Translations under genes and position numbers: made by a program
The notes under the pieces: generated by a model
Told to the model about the DNA's origin: nothing
The model's input: the letters and a program-made list of their open reading frames with translations, nothing else
Databases searched by the model: none
In this document: piece after piece, positions 17,256-26,099 of the stretch
Layout: each line of letters opens with the position of its first letter
How positions within the stretch are numbered: the first letter of the stretch is position 1
Origin: an uncultured SAR116 cluster alpha proteobacterium
GTDB lineage: Bacteria; Pseudomonadota; Alphaproteobacteria; Puniceispirillales; Puniceispirillaceae
Direction: 5' to 3'
Length of the DNA stretch: 44,048 bases
NCBI GenBank assembly: GCA_902523435.1
Contig: CABYZM010000010.1
Location: forward strand, 1-44,048

Positions 17256-17342
17256 GATTTCCTCCGTTTAAAATCAATTTTCTTTAATTCGAATATATAG
17301 CTGACTTGCCGTCAAGTCTGAACGGCTGACAGCCCCCGGCCA

Positions 17343-18419
17343 TCAGTGTGGAAAAGGCCAGAGTCTCAATTTTTCCTTGATAATCCGCCATAACATCGCA
17401 AATCCATGGGGTTCCACAATAAGGAAAAATACAATTAGCGACCCGACAATGAGGAATTCAAAATGAGCCGCAATATCAACTGGCCAGCCCATTGAGCCAA
17501 CCATAACGTTTTTAAGCACCACAGGCATCAGCACGAGAAAAGCTGCACCGGCAAGAGATCCAAAAATTGAGCCGAGTCCGCCAATGATGATCATAAACAG
17601 AACCAGAAAAGACTTTTGAATGCCGAAGACTTCGCCGACTTCAACGGCACCCAAAAACACGGAAAACAATAGTGCCCCTGAAATGCCAACATAGAAAGAA
17701 GAGACGCCAAAAGCGGTTAGCTTTGCCATTAGTGGGTTCACCCCGATGATTTCTGCGGCGATATCCATATCCCTAATCGCCATCCATTTGCGCCCAAATG
17801 AGCCGCGTGTCAGATTGCGAGCAATCAAGGCTAGAACTGTCAAGAAGGAAAGGCAGACCAAATACACAGCCTCTGGTGAGGAATTGGGTCCAGAAATGAT
17901 GATACCTAGAAATTCCCTTTCTGGCGCATTGATTTGGCCTGTGGCAGTGTAGTTGTAAAACCACCCAACTTTGTTAAATAGCCAGACCAGAAAGAATTGC
18001 GCTGCTAATGTTGCGACAGCCAGATAAAAACCTTTAATCCGAAGACTTGGGAGGCCAAATAATATGCCCACCATAGCCGTAACACCGCCAGACAGAACAA
18101 TGCAAATTATTAAGTTTAAATCTGGGAAAGCTGTCATAAATTTATAACAGGCGTAGGCCCCCACAGCCATGAAACCGCCCGACCCTAATGACACCTGACC
18201 GCAATAGCCAGTCAAGATATTAAGCCCAATTGCGGCAATGCCAAAAATAAGAAAGGGAAGCAAAATCGCTTTCGCCCAGTAATCATTAATGATAAGTGGT
18301 ACAACAAAAAACGCAATTGCCAATGCTATAAAGTAGGCAATTTTGTCAAAGCTTATAGGGAATGTCTGCTGGTCAGCAGTATAGGATGTTTTAAATTCAC
18401 CAACTTCACGATAAAGCAT
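17343..18419 (-). CDS. livM: Branched-chain-type ABC transporter permease LivM
   Basis: This 358-residue polytopic permease has the LivM patterns LNILTGYCGQVSLGSGGFMAVGAY, GLPSLRIKGFYLAVATLAAQ and FMIIIGGLGSIFGSLAGAAF. About eight to ten hydrophobic segments are visible. LivM pairs with LivH to form the membrane channel. An N-terminal extension of about 25 residues (EVGEFKTSYTADQQ) precedes the first membrane segment, as is common in this subgroup. It starts five bases after the livH stop, so the two are cotranscribed. An 87-base spacer separates it from the binding-protein gene. Confidence 0.94.
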   Translation of the reverse strand: MLYREVGEFKTSYTADQQTFPISFDKIAYFIALAIAFFVVPLIINDYWAKAILLPFLIFGIAAIGLNILTGYCGQVSLGSGGFMAVGAYACYKFMTAFPDLNLIICIVLSGGVTAMVGILFGLPSLRIKGFYLAVATLAAQFFLVWLFNKVGWFYNYTATGQINAPEREFLGIIISGPNSSPEAVYLVCLSFLTVLALIARNLTRGSFGRKWMAIRDMDIAAEIIGVNPLMAKLTAFGVSSFYVGISGALLFSVFLGAVEVGEVFGIQKSFLVLFMIIIGGLGSIFGSLAGAAFLVLMPVVLKNVMVGSMGWPVDIAAHFEFLIVGSLIVFFLIVEPHGFAMLWRIIKEKLRLWPFPH

Positions 18420-18424
18420 CTTCG

Positions 18425-19423
18425 CTATACCCTCTCAATAATCTTTTCGCCAAAAAGGCCTTGGGGTCTGAACACCAGGAACATCAGAGCCAGCATATAA
18501 GCAAACCAATTTTCTGTCGCACCACCGAGCAACGGCGCCCCAATTAAGAATTCAAACATTTTCTCACCAACGCCAATTATGAGTCCACCAACAATTGCTC
18601 CTGGAATAGAGGTAAAACCACCCAACATGAGCACAGGAAGGGCTTTTAAGGCAATTAGAGACAGCGAGAATTGTACCCCCGACTTTGCCCCCCACATAAT
18701 GCCAGCCACAAGGGCAACAAAGCCGGCGATTGCCCAAACAATTACCCATATGCCCCGAAGAGAAATACCAACTGACAAGGCCGCCTGATGGTCATCGGCA
18801 ACTGCCCGCAAAGCCCGGCCTGTTTTGGTGTATTGTGAAAACAAAACCAGTGAGATAACTAACACAACAGCTATAACTGTTGCGTAGATATCCAGCGTAT
18901 CTAGATAGAAGCCGTAGAACTCTTCACCGCCTAGAAACGCGGTGTTTTCCTCAATCCAGAAATTACCCCCTTGAGGGATACCAACATCTAGTCTCTTAAC
19001 GTTCGAACCCCACATCAGATCGCCAAAGCCTTCCATGAAATAGGCAAGTCCAATGGTTGCCATGAACAGGATAATTGGTTCCTGATTTACGAGATGTTTC
19101 AGAATTAGCCTTTCCACCAGAAAGGCGAATAACAGCATCATGCCAAGAGCGAAAAGAATTGCTAAAAAGGTAGGCATGGTCCAGCCGAAATGATGCACTT
19201 CTGTTCCAAATACGGCGTTGATCAAATGTGCAAAGGGAATTTGACCTTCCTGAAAACCAACTAATGTCATGGCTGCAAACAGAGCCATAATTCCCTGAGC
19301 ATAATTAAAAATTCCCGAAGCTTTGAAAATCAGAACAAAACCCAGTGCGACCAGAGAATACATCACCCCAGCCATCAACCCGTTCAAAAAAACCTCAACG
19401 CCATAATAAAATTCTGCTGGCAT
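18425..19423 (-). CDS. livH: Branched-chain-type ABC transporter permease LivH
   Basis: This 332-residue inner-membrane permease contains the LivH signatures GLMAGVMYSLVALGFVLIFK, SGIFNYAQGIMALFAAM, TGRALRAVADDHQAALSVG (the coupling-helix region that contacts the ATPases) and LMLGGFTSIPGAIVGGLIIG. It is slightly longer than LivH of enteric bacteria because of an insertion near 70-85 (NAVFGTEVHHFGW) and around 145-165. It pairs with LivM. The gene is 58 bases downstream of livG and is followed immediately by livM. Confidence 0.94.
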   Translation of the reverse strand: MPAEFYYGVEVFLNGLMAGVMYSLVALGFVLIFKASGIFNYAQGIMALFAAMTLVGFQEGQIPFAHLINAVFGTEVHHFGWTMPTFLAILFALGMMLLFAFLVERLILKHLVNQEPIILFMATIGLAYFMEGFGDLMWGSNVKRLDVGIPQGGNFWIEENTAFLGGEEFYGFYLDTLDIYATVIAVVLVISLVLFSQYTKTGRALRAVADDHQAALSVGISLRGIWVIVWAIAGFVALVAGIMWGAKSGVQFSLSLIALKALPVLMLGGFTSIPGAIVGGLIIGVGEKMFEFLIGAPLLGGATENWFAYMLALMFLVFRPQGLFGEKIIERV

Positions 19424-19481
19424 ATCCTATCCCTCAGCTGAAAATCGTCTAAATTGCACATTATGTGGAATGGACTTTGTG

Positions 19482-20318
19482 CTAGTCATGTGACACTCCC
19501 AGATAAGCATCAATCACCGCCTGATTGCTCCGCACTTCATCAGGTGTGCCGTCACCGATTTTCCTGCCATAATCCATAACCACAACTCGGTCAGCCAAAT
19601 CCATTACCACACTCATATCATGTTCAATCAGCGCGATGGTCGTGCCAAACTCTTCATTCACATCCAGAATAAAGCGTGACATATCTTCTTTTTCTTCAAC
19701 ATTCATCCCGGCCATTGGCTCATCCAACAACAGCAATGACGGCTGCGCGGCAAGAGCACGACCCAATTCAACACGTTTTTGCAACCCATAAGGCAAACGG
19801 CCGACAGGTACTTTACGAATGCTTTGTATTTCAAGAAAATCAACAATCTGTTCAACAAAAGCGCGGTTTTCAACTTCTTCTTTTTGCGCCTTCCCCCACC
19901 ATAAAGCCTGTGCGAGCATGCCTGTCTTCATATGAGTCAGGCGGCCCGTCATGATGTTGTCTAGAGTTGACATACCTTTAAATAGGGCAATGTTTTGAAA
20001 TGTGCGGGCGATGCCTTGATGCGCAATCTCATAGGGTTTGAGAGGTTTGCGCACCTCACCTTTATAAATTACGTGACCTTCCTGTGGGTGATAAAATCCG
20101 TTTATCACGTTCAGCATTGAGGATTTGCCAGCACCATTCGGTCCGATAATCGCTCTGATTTCGCCCTCACGGATATCAAAGGAAATGTCCTGAATGGCGA
20201 CAACGCCGCCAAAGCGCAGGGTAATATTTTGCATTTCCATCACGGCAGGGCCAATAGTACGGCCATCTGCGGTAACATAGCTATCTCGGCTGTCTAATGA
20301 AGCTGTTTTTCGGCTCAT
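19482..20318 (-). CDS. livG: Branched-chain-type ABC transporter ATP-binding protein LivG
   Basis: This 278-residue ATPase shows the LivG layout: Walker A IGPNGAGKSSMLNVI, ARTFQNIALFKGMSTLDNI (Q-loop and LivG feature), the signature LPYGLQKRVELGRAL, Walker B LLLLDEPMAGMNVEEKEDM and the H-loop in IALIEHDMSVVMDLADRVVV. An N-terminal extension of about 25 residues before MEMQNITLRFGG distinguishes it from textbook LivG. The start codon overlaps the stop of the acyl-CoA synthetase gene by four bases, which ties transport and activation in one translational unit. Confidence 0.95.
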   Translation of the reverse strand: MSRKTASLDSRDSYVTADGRTIGPAVMEMQNITLRFGGVVAIQDISFDIREGEIRAIIGPNGAGKSSMLNVINGFYHPQEGHVIYKGEVRKPLKPYEIAHQGIARTFQNIALFKGMSTLDNIMTGRLTHMKTGMLAQALWWGKAQKEEVENRAFVEQIVDFLEIQSIRKVPVGRLPYGLQKRVELGRALAAQPSLLLLDEPMAGMNVEEKEDMSRFILDVNEEFGTTIALIEHDMSVVMDLADRVVVMDYGRKIGDGTPDEVRSNQAVIDAYLGVSHD

Positions 20319-22279
20319 GCGGCAGTCTCCTGTGCAGAGGAGATGACAGCATCTTCGATTCTCAACGTGGCAGAGATTGACCCTGACGTACCATCTTCAT
20401 ATGTAACTTGCGTTTTTGTAAAGATTTCTGATTTGCCGCCATACAGCGCATCAATCAGCTCTTTGAACTTATCCTGAATCACGCGGCGGCGGACTTTTCG
20501 TGTCCGTGTCAGCTCACCATCATCGGCGTCCAACTCTTTATGCAGGATCAGAAATCTGTGAATCTGGCAACCAGACAGCATTTCATCCGCGGCTACATCC
20601 CTGTTTATCTCGTTGATATGGTTCTGTACCATTTTGTACACGTCTGGGTTGCCAGCCAGTTCTTGATAAGATGAATAGGCTATATTATTTCGCTCTGCCC
20701 AGTTGCCAACAGCTTGAAGGTCAATATTGATGAAGGCTGTGCACATATCTCTGTCCGCTCCAAACACAACAGCTTCTAAGATAGTGGGATAGAACTTTAG
20801 CTTGTTTTCAACATATTTAGGGGCAAATAAGCGGCCATCTTTCATTTTGCCAACATCTTTCGCTCTGTCAATAATCCGCAGGTGGCCTGTATCTTTTTCC
20901 ATAAAGCCTGCATCGCCTGTAGCTACCCATCCCTGCTTGTCTTTTGTTTCTTTAGTGCTTTTGGGATTCTTGTAATATTCAACAAATGTTCCAGGTGACC
21001 GGTAGAACACTTCTCCATTATCAGAAATTTTGATTTCAACCCCAGGCGAGGGTACGCCAACAGTATCTGAGCGGACCTGCCCATCGGGTTGCTGAGTGAT
21101 GAATACGCTGGCTTCTGTCTGGCCATAAAGCTGCTTTAGATTAATGCCTAGTGACCGGTAGAAGCTAAAAATCTCAGGGCCAATTGCTTCCCCTGCGGTA
21201 TATCCAACCCGCACTTTACTGAGTCCAAGGGTGTTCAGTAATGGGCCATAAATAAGCAATCGGCCAAGCCAGTATTTCAGCTTGTCTGACGTGCTGACAG
21301 CACGCCCGTCCAGAATATTTCCACCCACCTTTTGGGCATGGTCCATAAAATAGTGAAACAAGGACTGTTTGAATTTCCCGGCATCTTCCATTCTGATCAT
21401 CACATTGGTCAGAACGCCTTCAAAATATCGGGGTGGTGCAAAAAAGTAGCTCGGCCCAATTTCACGTAGGTCATGCTGCATGGTTTCGTTGCTTTCAGGG
21501 CAGCAAACACAGAACCCTGTCCACATAGCTTGACCCATCGAAAAGATGAAGTCGCCAACCCAGGCCATCGGCAGATATGCCAAAACAGAGTCATTTACAT
21601 TCAATTTGTCAAAGTCAGAAGAAGCTTCAGCTGTTTTAATAATGTTGTCATTTGATAGCACCACGCCCTTTGGTTGACCGGTCGTACCGGATGTGTAGAG
21701 CATTGCACAAGTGTCCGCGCCTGTCTGCGCTGCCTCACGCTTAGCTAAATCAGCCTTCTGTTTTTGTGATGCATTTTCACCAGCAGCTTGAATATCCCTG
21801 TAATTATGCAGTTGGCTGCGATCATATTTGCGCATACCACCTTCATCCAGATAAATGACGGCTTTCAATTCTGGCAGCTTGTCTTGAATTTCAAGAATTT
21901 TATCTACCTGTTCTTGATCCTCTGCAAATATGTAGCGGGCAGAACAATGCGCCAGCACGTAGGCAATCTCATCAGCAACGGAATCTTGATAAACAGGCAC
22001 AGGAACAGCCCCGTTAGTTTGCGCTGCTATCATCGCCCAGTAAAAATAAGGCCTGTTCCGTCCCAGCAACGCGACATGGTCACCAGGTTTAAGGCCGATT
22101 GTAAGAAGCCCCGTTGCGAGTTTGTTGATCTCGCTTTTGGCTTCCGCCCAACTCCAGCTTTGCCAAATGCCAAACTCTTTTTCCCGGTAGGCTGGTTTGT
22201 CAGCATAATGTTCTGCATTAAAAGCCAGGAGACGTGGTACAGTATCACGTCTGGCTGCGCTGGTTTCAGCTGCTGCCAC
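20315..22279 (-). CDS. AMP-dependent acyl-CoA synthetase (long-chain FadD15/ACSL type)
   Basis: This large adenylate-forming ligase of 654 residues has the phosphate loop LYTSGTTGQPKGVVLS, the A5 motif LYGQTEASVF, GWVATGDAGFMEKD and IIDRAKDVGKMKDGRLFAPKYVENKL, and the closing lysine region ELTRTRKVRRRVI. The C-terminal pattern and length match the ACSL/FAA-type ligases rather than FadD. It converts a fatty or related carboxylic acid into its CoA thioester at the membrane face. It is the first gene of the transporter operon and overlaps livG. The ribosome site AGGGAGGA lies just before the GTG/ATG start region at 22279. Ligand specificity is open. Confidence 0.92.
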   Translation of the reverse strand: MAAAETSAARRDTVPRLLAFNAEHYADKPAYREKEFGIWQSWSWAEAKSEINKLATGLLTIGLKPGDHVALLGRNRPYFYWAMIAAQTNGAVPVPVYQDSVADEIAYVLAHCSARYIFAEDQEQVDKILEIQDKLPELKAVIYLDEGGMRKYDRSQLHNYRDIQAAGENASQKQKADLAKREAAQTGADTCAMLYTSGTTGQPKGVVLSNDNIIKTAEASSDFDKLNVNDSVLAYLPMAWVGDFIFSMGQAMWTGFCVCCPESNETMQHDLREIGPSYFFAPPRYFEGVLTNVMIRMEDAGKFKQSLFHYFMDHAQKVGGNILDGRAVSTSDKLKYWLGRLLIYGPLLNTLGLSKVRVGYTAGEAIGPEIFSFYRSLGINLKQLYGQTEASVFITQQPDGQVRSDTVGVPSPGVEIKISDNGEVFYRSPGTFVEYYKNPKSTKETKDKQGWVATGDAGFMEKDTGHLRIIDRAKDVGKMKDGRLFAPKYVENKLKFYPTILEAVVFGADRDMCTAFINIDLQAVGNWAERNNIAYSSYQELAGNPDVYKMVQNHINEINRDVAADEMLSGCQIHRFLILHKELDADDGELTRTRKVRRRVIQDKFKELIDALYGGKSEIFTKTQVTYEDGTSGSISATLRIEDAVISSAQETAA

Positions 22280-22399
22280 GGCATCCTCCCTAAATCTTTG
22301 CCTTATAGCTGGATTGACCCAACTCTATTTGAAAAACACGAGTGTACAAAACCTCTTCGCGCTTGCAAGCCGTCTTCCTATTTTTTTTCATTTTTTTTC

Positions 22400-23137
22400 T
22401 CATGACTGCCTGGCCGCCAAAAGCCATTTTTTGTTGAGTTGTTCCAACTCTGATTTATTGAACTGGTCAGCTGCCAGCCAGTACCGGCCATCTGCAACAA
22501 AATAGCCCAGCCGGTGTTCTGTCTGCAAACAGTCTTCGACCATTTTTGTATCAATAACAGGGAGGGGAGTTGACGAGTGAGATTTATGCGGACTTTTGCG
22601 CGGAAAGATAAGGCGTGAAGGGCTATTTGATAAATTGAAGACAACACAATTCTGGCGTGCAGCAAGGCACATGAATCGTGCGGAGCTGCCTTCAAGAGAT
22701 GTTAATGAAATATCTTCACGTAAAGGGTCAGGGGTGCCGGTGCCATAAAAATGCGTGGGTCCCGTTTCTGGATAATGCATATCACAGCCGATGAAACACA
22801 TCTCATCTGGTGCATATTCTCTCAAGGCCCAATAGGCAGCTGTATAGGCCATTGTGCCGCCTGCATATACAAAACCGCCATAGTGATTCTGCGCTGGCAC
22901 GAAATGAGTCTCATCAATCAGCCGCTGGCCTGTCGCCAATTTTTCTGGTAGCCGGTATGATGGAAAATCATAAGGGTACACCATATCAGTCCAGTGTTCT
23001 GTGACGCGCCAGGCATTGTTGATTACCACGATTTTGTCGAATTTAGATAGATGCCAACTCCGCACCTCAGTCGCATTGGGACCGGAGCCAATAATCAGGA
23101 TACGTTGCGTTAACGAAGAGGCTGTAAGTCTTGCCAT
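22400..23137 (-). CDS. Hypothetical protein with a nucleotide-sugar-transferase-like N-terminus
   Basis: This 245-residue protein opens with RILIIGSGPNATEV followed by KIVVINNAWRVTEHWTDMVYPYD, which recalls the GNGPS and asparagine-containing strand found in sialyltransferase-like (GT42) or DUF115 proteins. The middle has HYGGFVYAGGTMAYTAAYWALRE, MCFIGCDMHY and THFYGTGTPDPLRED. These hint at a Rossmann-like glycosyltransferase or sugar-nucleotide-binding protein, but I cannot name the family with confidence. There is no signal peptide. It is 120 bases upstream of the synthetase gene, same strand, and may share its promoter region. Confidence 0.65.
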   Translation of the reverse strand: MARLTASSLTQRILIIGSGPNATEVRSWHLSKFDKIVVINNAWRVTEHWTDMVYPYDFPSYRLPEKLATGQRLIDETHFVPAQNHYGGFVYAGGTMAYTAAYWALREYAPDEMCFIGCDMHYPETGPTHFYGTGTPDPLREDISLTSLEGSSARFMCLAARQNCVVFNLSNSPSRLIFPRKSPHKSHSSTPLPVIDTKMVEDCLQTEHRLGYFVADGRYWLAADQFNKSELEQLNKKWLLAARQS

Positions 23138-23274
23138 GAGGAGCTATGTTTTTACGAATTATAACAACAACAAAATAGCATCGATGTTAGGAAGATAAAA
23201 CACAATTGGCAGGTCGGTGGCTGCTTTAATTCTGGTTTTGAGTATTTAGTGTATAAGCCTCATTTAATTCATGA

Positions 23275-23301
23275 CAAAAAACCACCCTTCAATGTGAAGG
23301 G
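23275..23301 (-). terminator. Terminator of the cold-shock gene
   Basis: CCCTTCA and TGAAGGG (23301-23295 and 23291-23285) form a 7-bp stem with a CAT loop. On the minus strand it is followed by TGG and six T residues. It lies about 50 bases after the csp stop codon, so it is a typical Rho-independent terminator. Confidence 0.85.
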
Positions 23302-23350
23302 CAGATCTTTCCGACGTGTTAAACAGAGGCGTTACGATAAATTGAGCCGA

Positions 23351-23557
23351 TTATTCGGCTTTCAAGTTGACAGCGGATGATTTTCCGTTTTTGCCCTCTT
23401 CCAGCTCATATGAAATCTGCTGGCCTTCATTCAGACCACTCATTCCTGCAGCTTGTACAGCAGAGATATGGACAAAAACATCAGAACCCTGTTCATCAGG
23501 TTCGATAAAACCATAGCCCTTTGTGGCATTAAACCACTTAACTTTTCCAGTACTCAT
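23351..23557 (-). CDS. Cold-shock protein (CspA family)
   Basis: This 68-residue single cold-shock domain has both RNA-binding motifs: RNP1 KGYGFI and RNP2 VFVHI, plus the usual start [15 protein letters not shown]. It binds single-stranded RNA and DNA and acts as an RNA chaperone. The length is standard for alphaproteobacterial Csp proteins. SD AAAGGGAA precedes the ATG. The 5' leader contains a separate hairpin (23624-23639). The gene is monocistronic with its own terminator. Whether it is cold-induced cannot be told from sequence. Confidence 0.96.
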   Translation of the reverse strand: MSTGKVKWFNATKGYGFIEPDEQGSDVFVHISAVQAAGMSGLNEGQQISYELEEGKNGKSSAVNLKAE

Positions 23558-23623
23558 GATTTTCCCTTTGAGACTTGTGTTAAGGATAGCGTCAAATCCA
23601 ATAAAGAAAATCCGGCCGTCCAG

Positions 23624-23639
23624 CCTGTTACTTAACAGG
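23624..23639 (-). promoter_or_regulatory. Hairpin in the csp upstream leader
   Basis: CCTGTTA and TAACAGG form a 7-bp inverted repeat 67 bases before the csp start. csp mRNAs often have structured long leaders, so this may be a leader stem-loop. It could equally be an operator; neither is shown. Confidence 0.35.
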
Positions 23640-23825
23640 TTATTTCTGGTATTAAAGATTTTTGGCTCAGTGTCTAGAAAATATTTTGATTAAGTGCTTA
23701 CTAAACGATAGGTTTATCGTGTGCAAACATATTGGAAGTCATTGTTTTCAAATTGAATTTAGCAAAAAATTAAGCAGTTATTTGTCAATTACGTTCCTGA
23801 GTTGCATTCTGCGTATTTCTTTTAA

Positions 23826-24158
23826 CTACTTCAAAGTAAGCATGCTGCTTCTTTCGCAAGTCATCTCAACAGGTCTATCAATGAGAATAACTCCTTGGGC
23901 TTTTAGGTTGTTTAAAACCAGATTTAACTGCCTAATTTGAGCGACGCAAGTGGGGCCATCTGCAAAGGATAAGCCGACGTTATAAGTATTCTTGAAACCA
24001 CTAACGACCTCTACAACCGCCACAGCTTCGATAGTTGGTTCACTACTTGCAGATATTTCTGTTGTGGATGTTCCGATTAAACAACCTATACCAATCAAGA
24101 ATAAGACCTTATTAAAGTGATTTGTTTTTCTTACAGTTGATGAGTTTATGTTTTGCAT
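23826..24158 (-). CDS. Small exported or membrane-anchored hypothetical protein
   Basis: The open frame extends upstream to 24308, but ATG at 24158 is the likely start because AAAAGGCCAAAG lies immediately before it and the upstream part lacks any signal. The resulting protein has 110 residues, with a basic start, a hydrophobic segment VLFLIGIGCLIGTS and a small-residue region EISASSEP that could be a signal cleavage or lipid site. The mature part is short, with two cysteines (TCVAQ, TCERS) and alternating strand-like segments (EAVAVVEVV, ARGVILIDRP-like). I recognise no family. Confidence 0.55.
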   Translation of the reverse strand: MQNINSSTVRKTNHFNKVLFLIGIGCLIGTSTTEISASSEPTIEAVAVVEVVSGFKNTYNVGLSFADGPTCVAQIRQLNLVLNNLKAQGVILIDRPVEMTCERSSMLTLK

Positions 24159-24532
24159 TTCTTTGGCCTTTTTTTTACGAGGGCTAGTGACCGACCTCGT
24201 TTTATACACGAATGTATCTAAACCTAATTGGGGCAATAGCTGACTATTAGTAAACGACAGGTTTGGATATAAGTAAATTGCGGATGAACAATATTTTTGT
24301 AAAAGCAAATAAATTAATCAATTTCATTAAAATTTTTCTTATTTTTAACAGTCAAATATGGAAATTCTGTAGATTTAATTTTCTACTTAGGTGTGTTTTG
24401 GCCTGCTTCCAGAAATCTGAAGCGAATCGTAAAAAATTATGTCAGACCCCAGGATTAATGGTTAATTTTCATTTTGTCCTTAAAGATGTGTCGTTTAGGT
24501 TTTTAGTTATTGAGTCAGAAAGTTGAATTTTT

Positions 24533-25402
24533 TTGAATGCTAAGTTGAATGTCGGATTGTTGCGCGCGGTCATATTTATGGTCATAGGCGGTGTATCAAT
24601 TGCTTTAATGCAGGCGGCGGTAAAACTGATCAGCTTGGAATTACACCCCTTCATCATAACACTCTACAGGGCAGGACTTGTCTTTTTTGTGCTTTTGCCA
24701 ATTTTATTTTGGCGGGGCAGGGCTGTATTCAATACATCCTCAATTAGGCTTCAAGTTGTACGCGGTGGTATCGGCGGTCTAGGTATGCTGTGCGTATTCA
24801 CAGGCTTAAGTATGATCTCTCTGGCTGAAGTTACGGTACTTTTGTTTACTGTGCCTATCTTTGCCACATTGCTTTCTGTGGTGTTTTTGTCAGAACAAGT
24901 TGGTGTTAGGCGTTGGACAGCTATCTTCGTTGGTTTCTTAGGCATACTCATTATTGCTCGCCCGCAAGGAAGTGTGAGTACAGGTCATCTATTTATTCTA
25001 TGCGCCGCTTTATCTTGGTCTACGTCTATTCTGATTGCCAAAAAATTAACTGAAAAAGATACGGTAATTTCGGTCACTTTTTGGCAAGCGATGGGCTGTG
25101 TGCCGCTAGCCTTCATAGCATCGCTTTTTGTTTGGGAGCTGCCTAGCTTTGTCCAGTTGGGAGCTCTTCTGGGCATCGCGGCCTTGGGTACAGTTGGCCA
25201 TACTATGTTATACGCGGCCCTGAAAGTTGGTCAGATATCTGTGATTCTGCCTCTTGATTATATCCGGATTATTTGGTCAGCCGGACTTGGCTTTGTTTTA
25301 TTTGGCCAGTTACCAACATTGCATCTTTATGCAGGTAGCTTGCTGATCATCGCTGCCACGGCCTTCCTCAGCTACAGGGAAGTGACTGCTGGTGAGGGTT
25401 GA
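24533..25402 (+). CDS. EamA/DMT-family permease
   Basis: This second DMT transporter of the window has 289 residues and ten predicted membrane helices as two EamA repeats (AVIFMVIGGVSIALMQAAVK early, RIIWSAGLGFVLFGQLPTLH and AGSLLIIAATAFLSYRE at the end). The pattern of the last part resembles RarD/YdcZ-like exporters of Alphaproteobacteria with the DYIRIIWSA segment. The start is a TTG at 24533, in a poor ribosome context; no ATG is near except one at codon 16. Its substrate is unknown. It lies divergent from the small exported protein gene, with a 370-base spacer. Confidence 0.88.
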   Translation: MNAKLNVGLLRAVIFMVIGGVSIALMQAAVKLISLELHPFIITLYRAGLVFFVLLPILFWRGRAVFNTSSIRLQVVRGGIGGLGMLCVFTGLSMISLAEVTVLLFTVPIFATLLSVVFLSEQVGVRRWTAIFVGFLGILIIARPQGSVSTGHLFILCAALSWSTSILIAKKLTEKDTVISVTFWQAMGCVPLAFIASLFVWELPSFVQLGALLGIAALGTVGHTMLYAALKVGQISVILPLDYIRIIWSAGLGFVLFGQLPTLHLYAGSLLIIAATAFLSYREVTAGEG

Positions 25403-25464
25403 GAAGCATCACTAAAGCCATGGTAGCCATTATTATATTCATCGCGTTTTTGTTGCTTGGGTGA
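25399..25464 (+). CDS. Possible 21-residue hydrophobic micropeptide overlapping the DMT stop
   Basis: TTG at 25399-25401 overlaps the TGA stop of the DMT gene and opens a frame of 21 residues, MRSITKAMVAIIIFIAFLLLG, with a single continuous membrane segment behind two positive charges. The charge-then-hydrophobic layout resembles known membrane microproteins. There is no separate ribosome site, so it would need coupling to the upstream gene. It could be chance. Confidence 0.25.
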   Translation: MRSITKAMVAIIIFIAFLLLG

Positions 25465-25507
25465 TGCATTTATGACAGCGCGAAGAGCAATTTTTAGCAG
25501 TGGATTT

Positions 25508-25523
25508 AAGCGCCGCAGCGCTT
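25508..25523 (+). terminator. GC-rich hairpin downstream of the DMT gene
   Basis: AAGCGC CGCA GCGCTT forms a 6-bp stem with a 4-base loop and is followed by ATTTATA, a poor U tract. It could terminate the DMT transcript. It is weaker than the other terminators of the window. Confidence 0.4.
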
Positions 25524-25546
25524 ATTTATATGTTAATGTTAACAAT

Positions 25547-25588
25547 TTAATAAGAGCAAACTGAAGCTTAATAAGAGCAAACTGAAGC
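25547..25588 (+). repeat. Perfect 21-bp tandem duplication
   Basis: The unit TTAATAAGAGCAAACTGAAG plus C occurs twice with no spacer and no mismatch (25547-25567 and 25568-25588). It lies in the intergenic region before the next small gene. It may be a recent slippage product or paired operator sites. Confidence 0.95.
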
Positions 25589-25712
25589 AGCTGGACTAAT
25601 TGCAGTTTTGTGCACGTGATGCAAATTGAAAAAAATAGTATGCCCTCTCGGCAGCACATCAATCCAAACGTGTATGCTTAGAAAATGCATAGCAAATGAA
25701 AGGTTGTCATAC

Positions 25713-25910
25713 ATGTTCGTTGCCCAAATCCTTATTTGCAGCATGCTAAGTGCGGACTGCGTAATCCTTGAAGATACCAGAGGTCTATCTTTGACAAAAG
25801 CTCAGTGCGTCATCCGCCAAAAAGAGATGCTCGTGGACATCACCGTCGAAATGCCGGAATACAGTCTTGTTGACCGGACCTGCCGTAGAGCGAAATACCA
25901 GCCAGTTTAA
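25713..25910 (+). CDS. Small conserved-looking protein (65 aa)
   Basis: A longer frame begins at 25626, but ATG 25713 follows GAAAGG at a suitable distance and gives a compact 65-residue protein. It starts MFVAQILICSML and continues CVILEDTRGLSLTKAQC and MPEYSLVDRTCRRAKY, with four regularly placed cysteines. I recall similar short proteins (ECAIIEDVRG type) in marine Alphaproteobacteria and their phages, without a known function. It has no signal peptide of normal length. Cysteine spacing suggests a disulfide or metal site. Confidence 0.65.
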   Translation: MFVAQILICSMLSADCVILEDTRGLSLTKAQCVIRQKEMLVDITVEMPEYSLVDRTCRRAKYQPV

Positions 25911-26099
25911 AAACCACTAATAAGAAAGTTCTCCCCAGTCCTTATGATGCATTGGATGACTGAGTTCAGGCTAATCATCCGCAAAATTCCGCATAAAATA
26001 CCACCTACTGATAATTGATTAGCTGTTGGGAATACTTGTTGAACATTCGGAAAAAAACTGATTATATACTGTCTGGTATTAAATAGATGGAGTTTGCTA

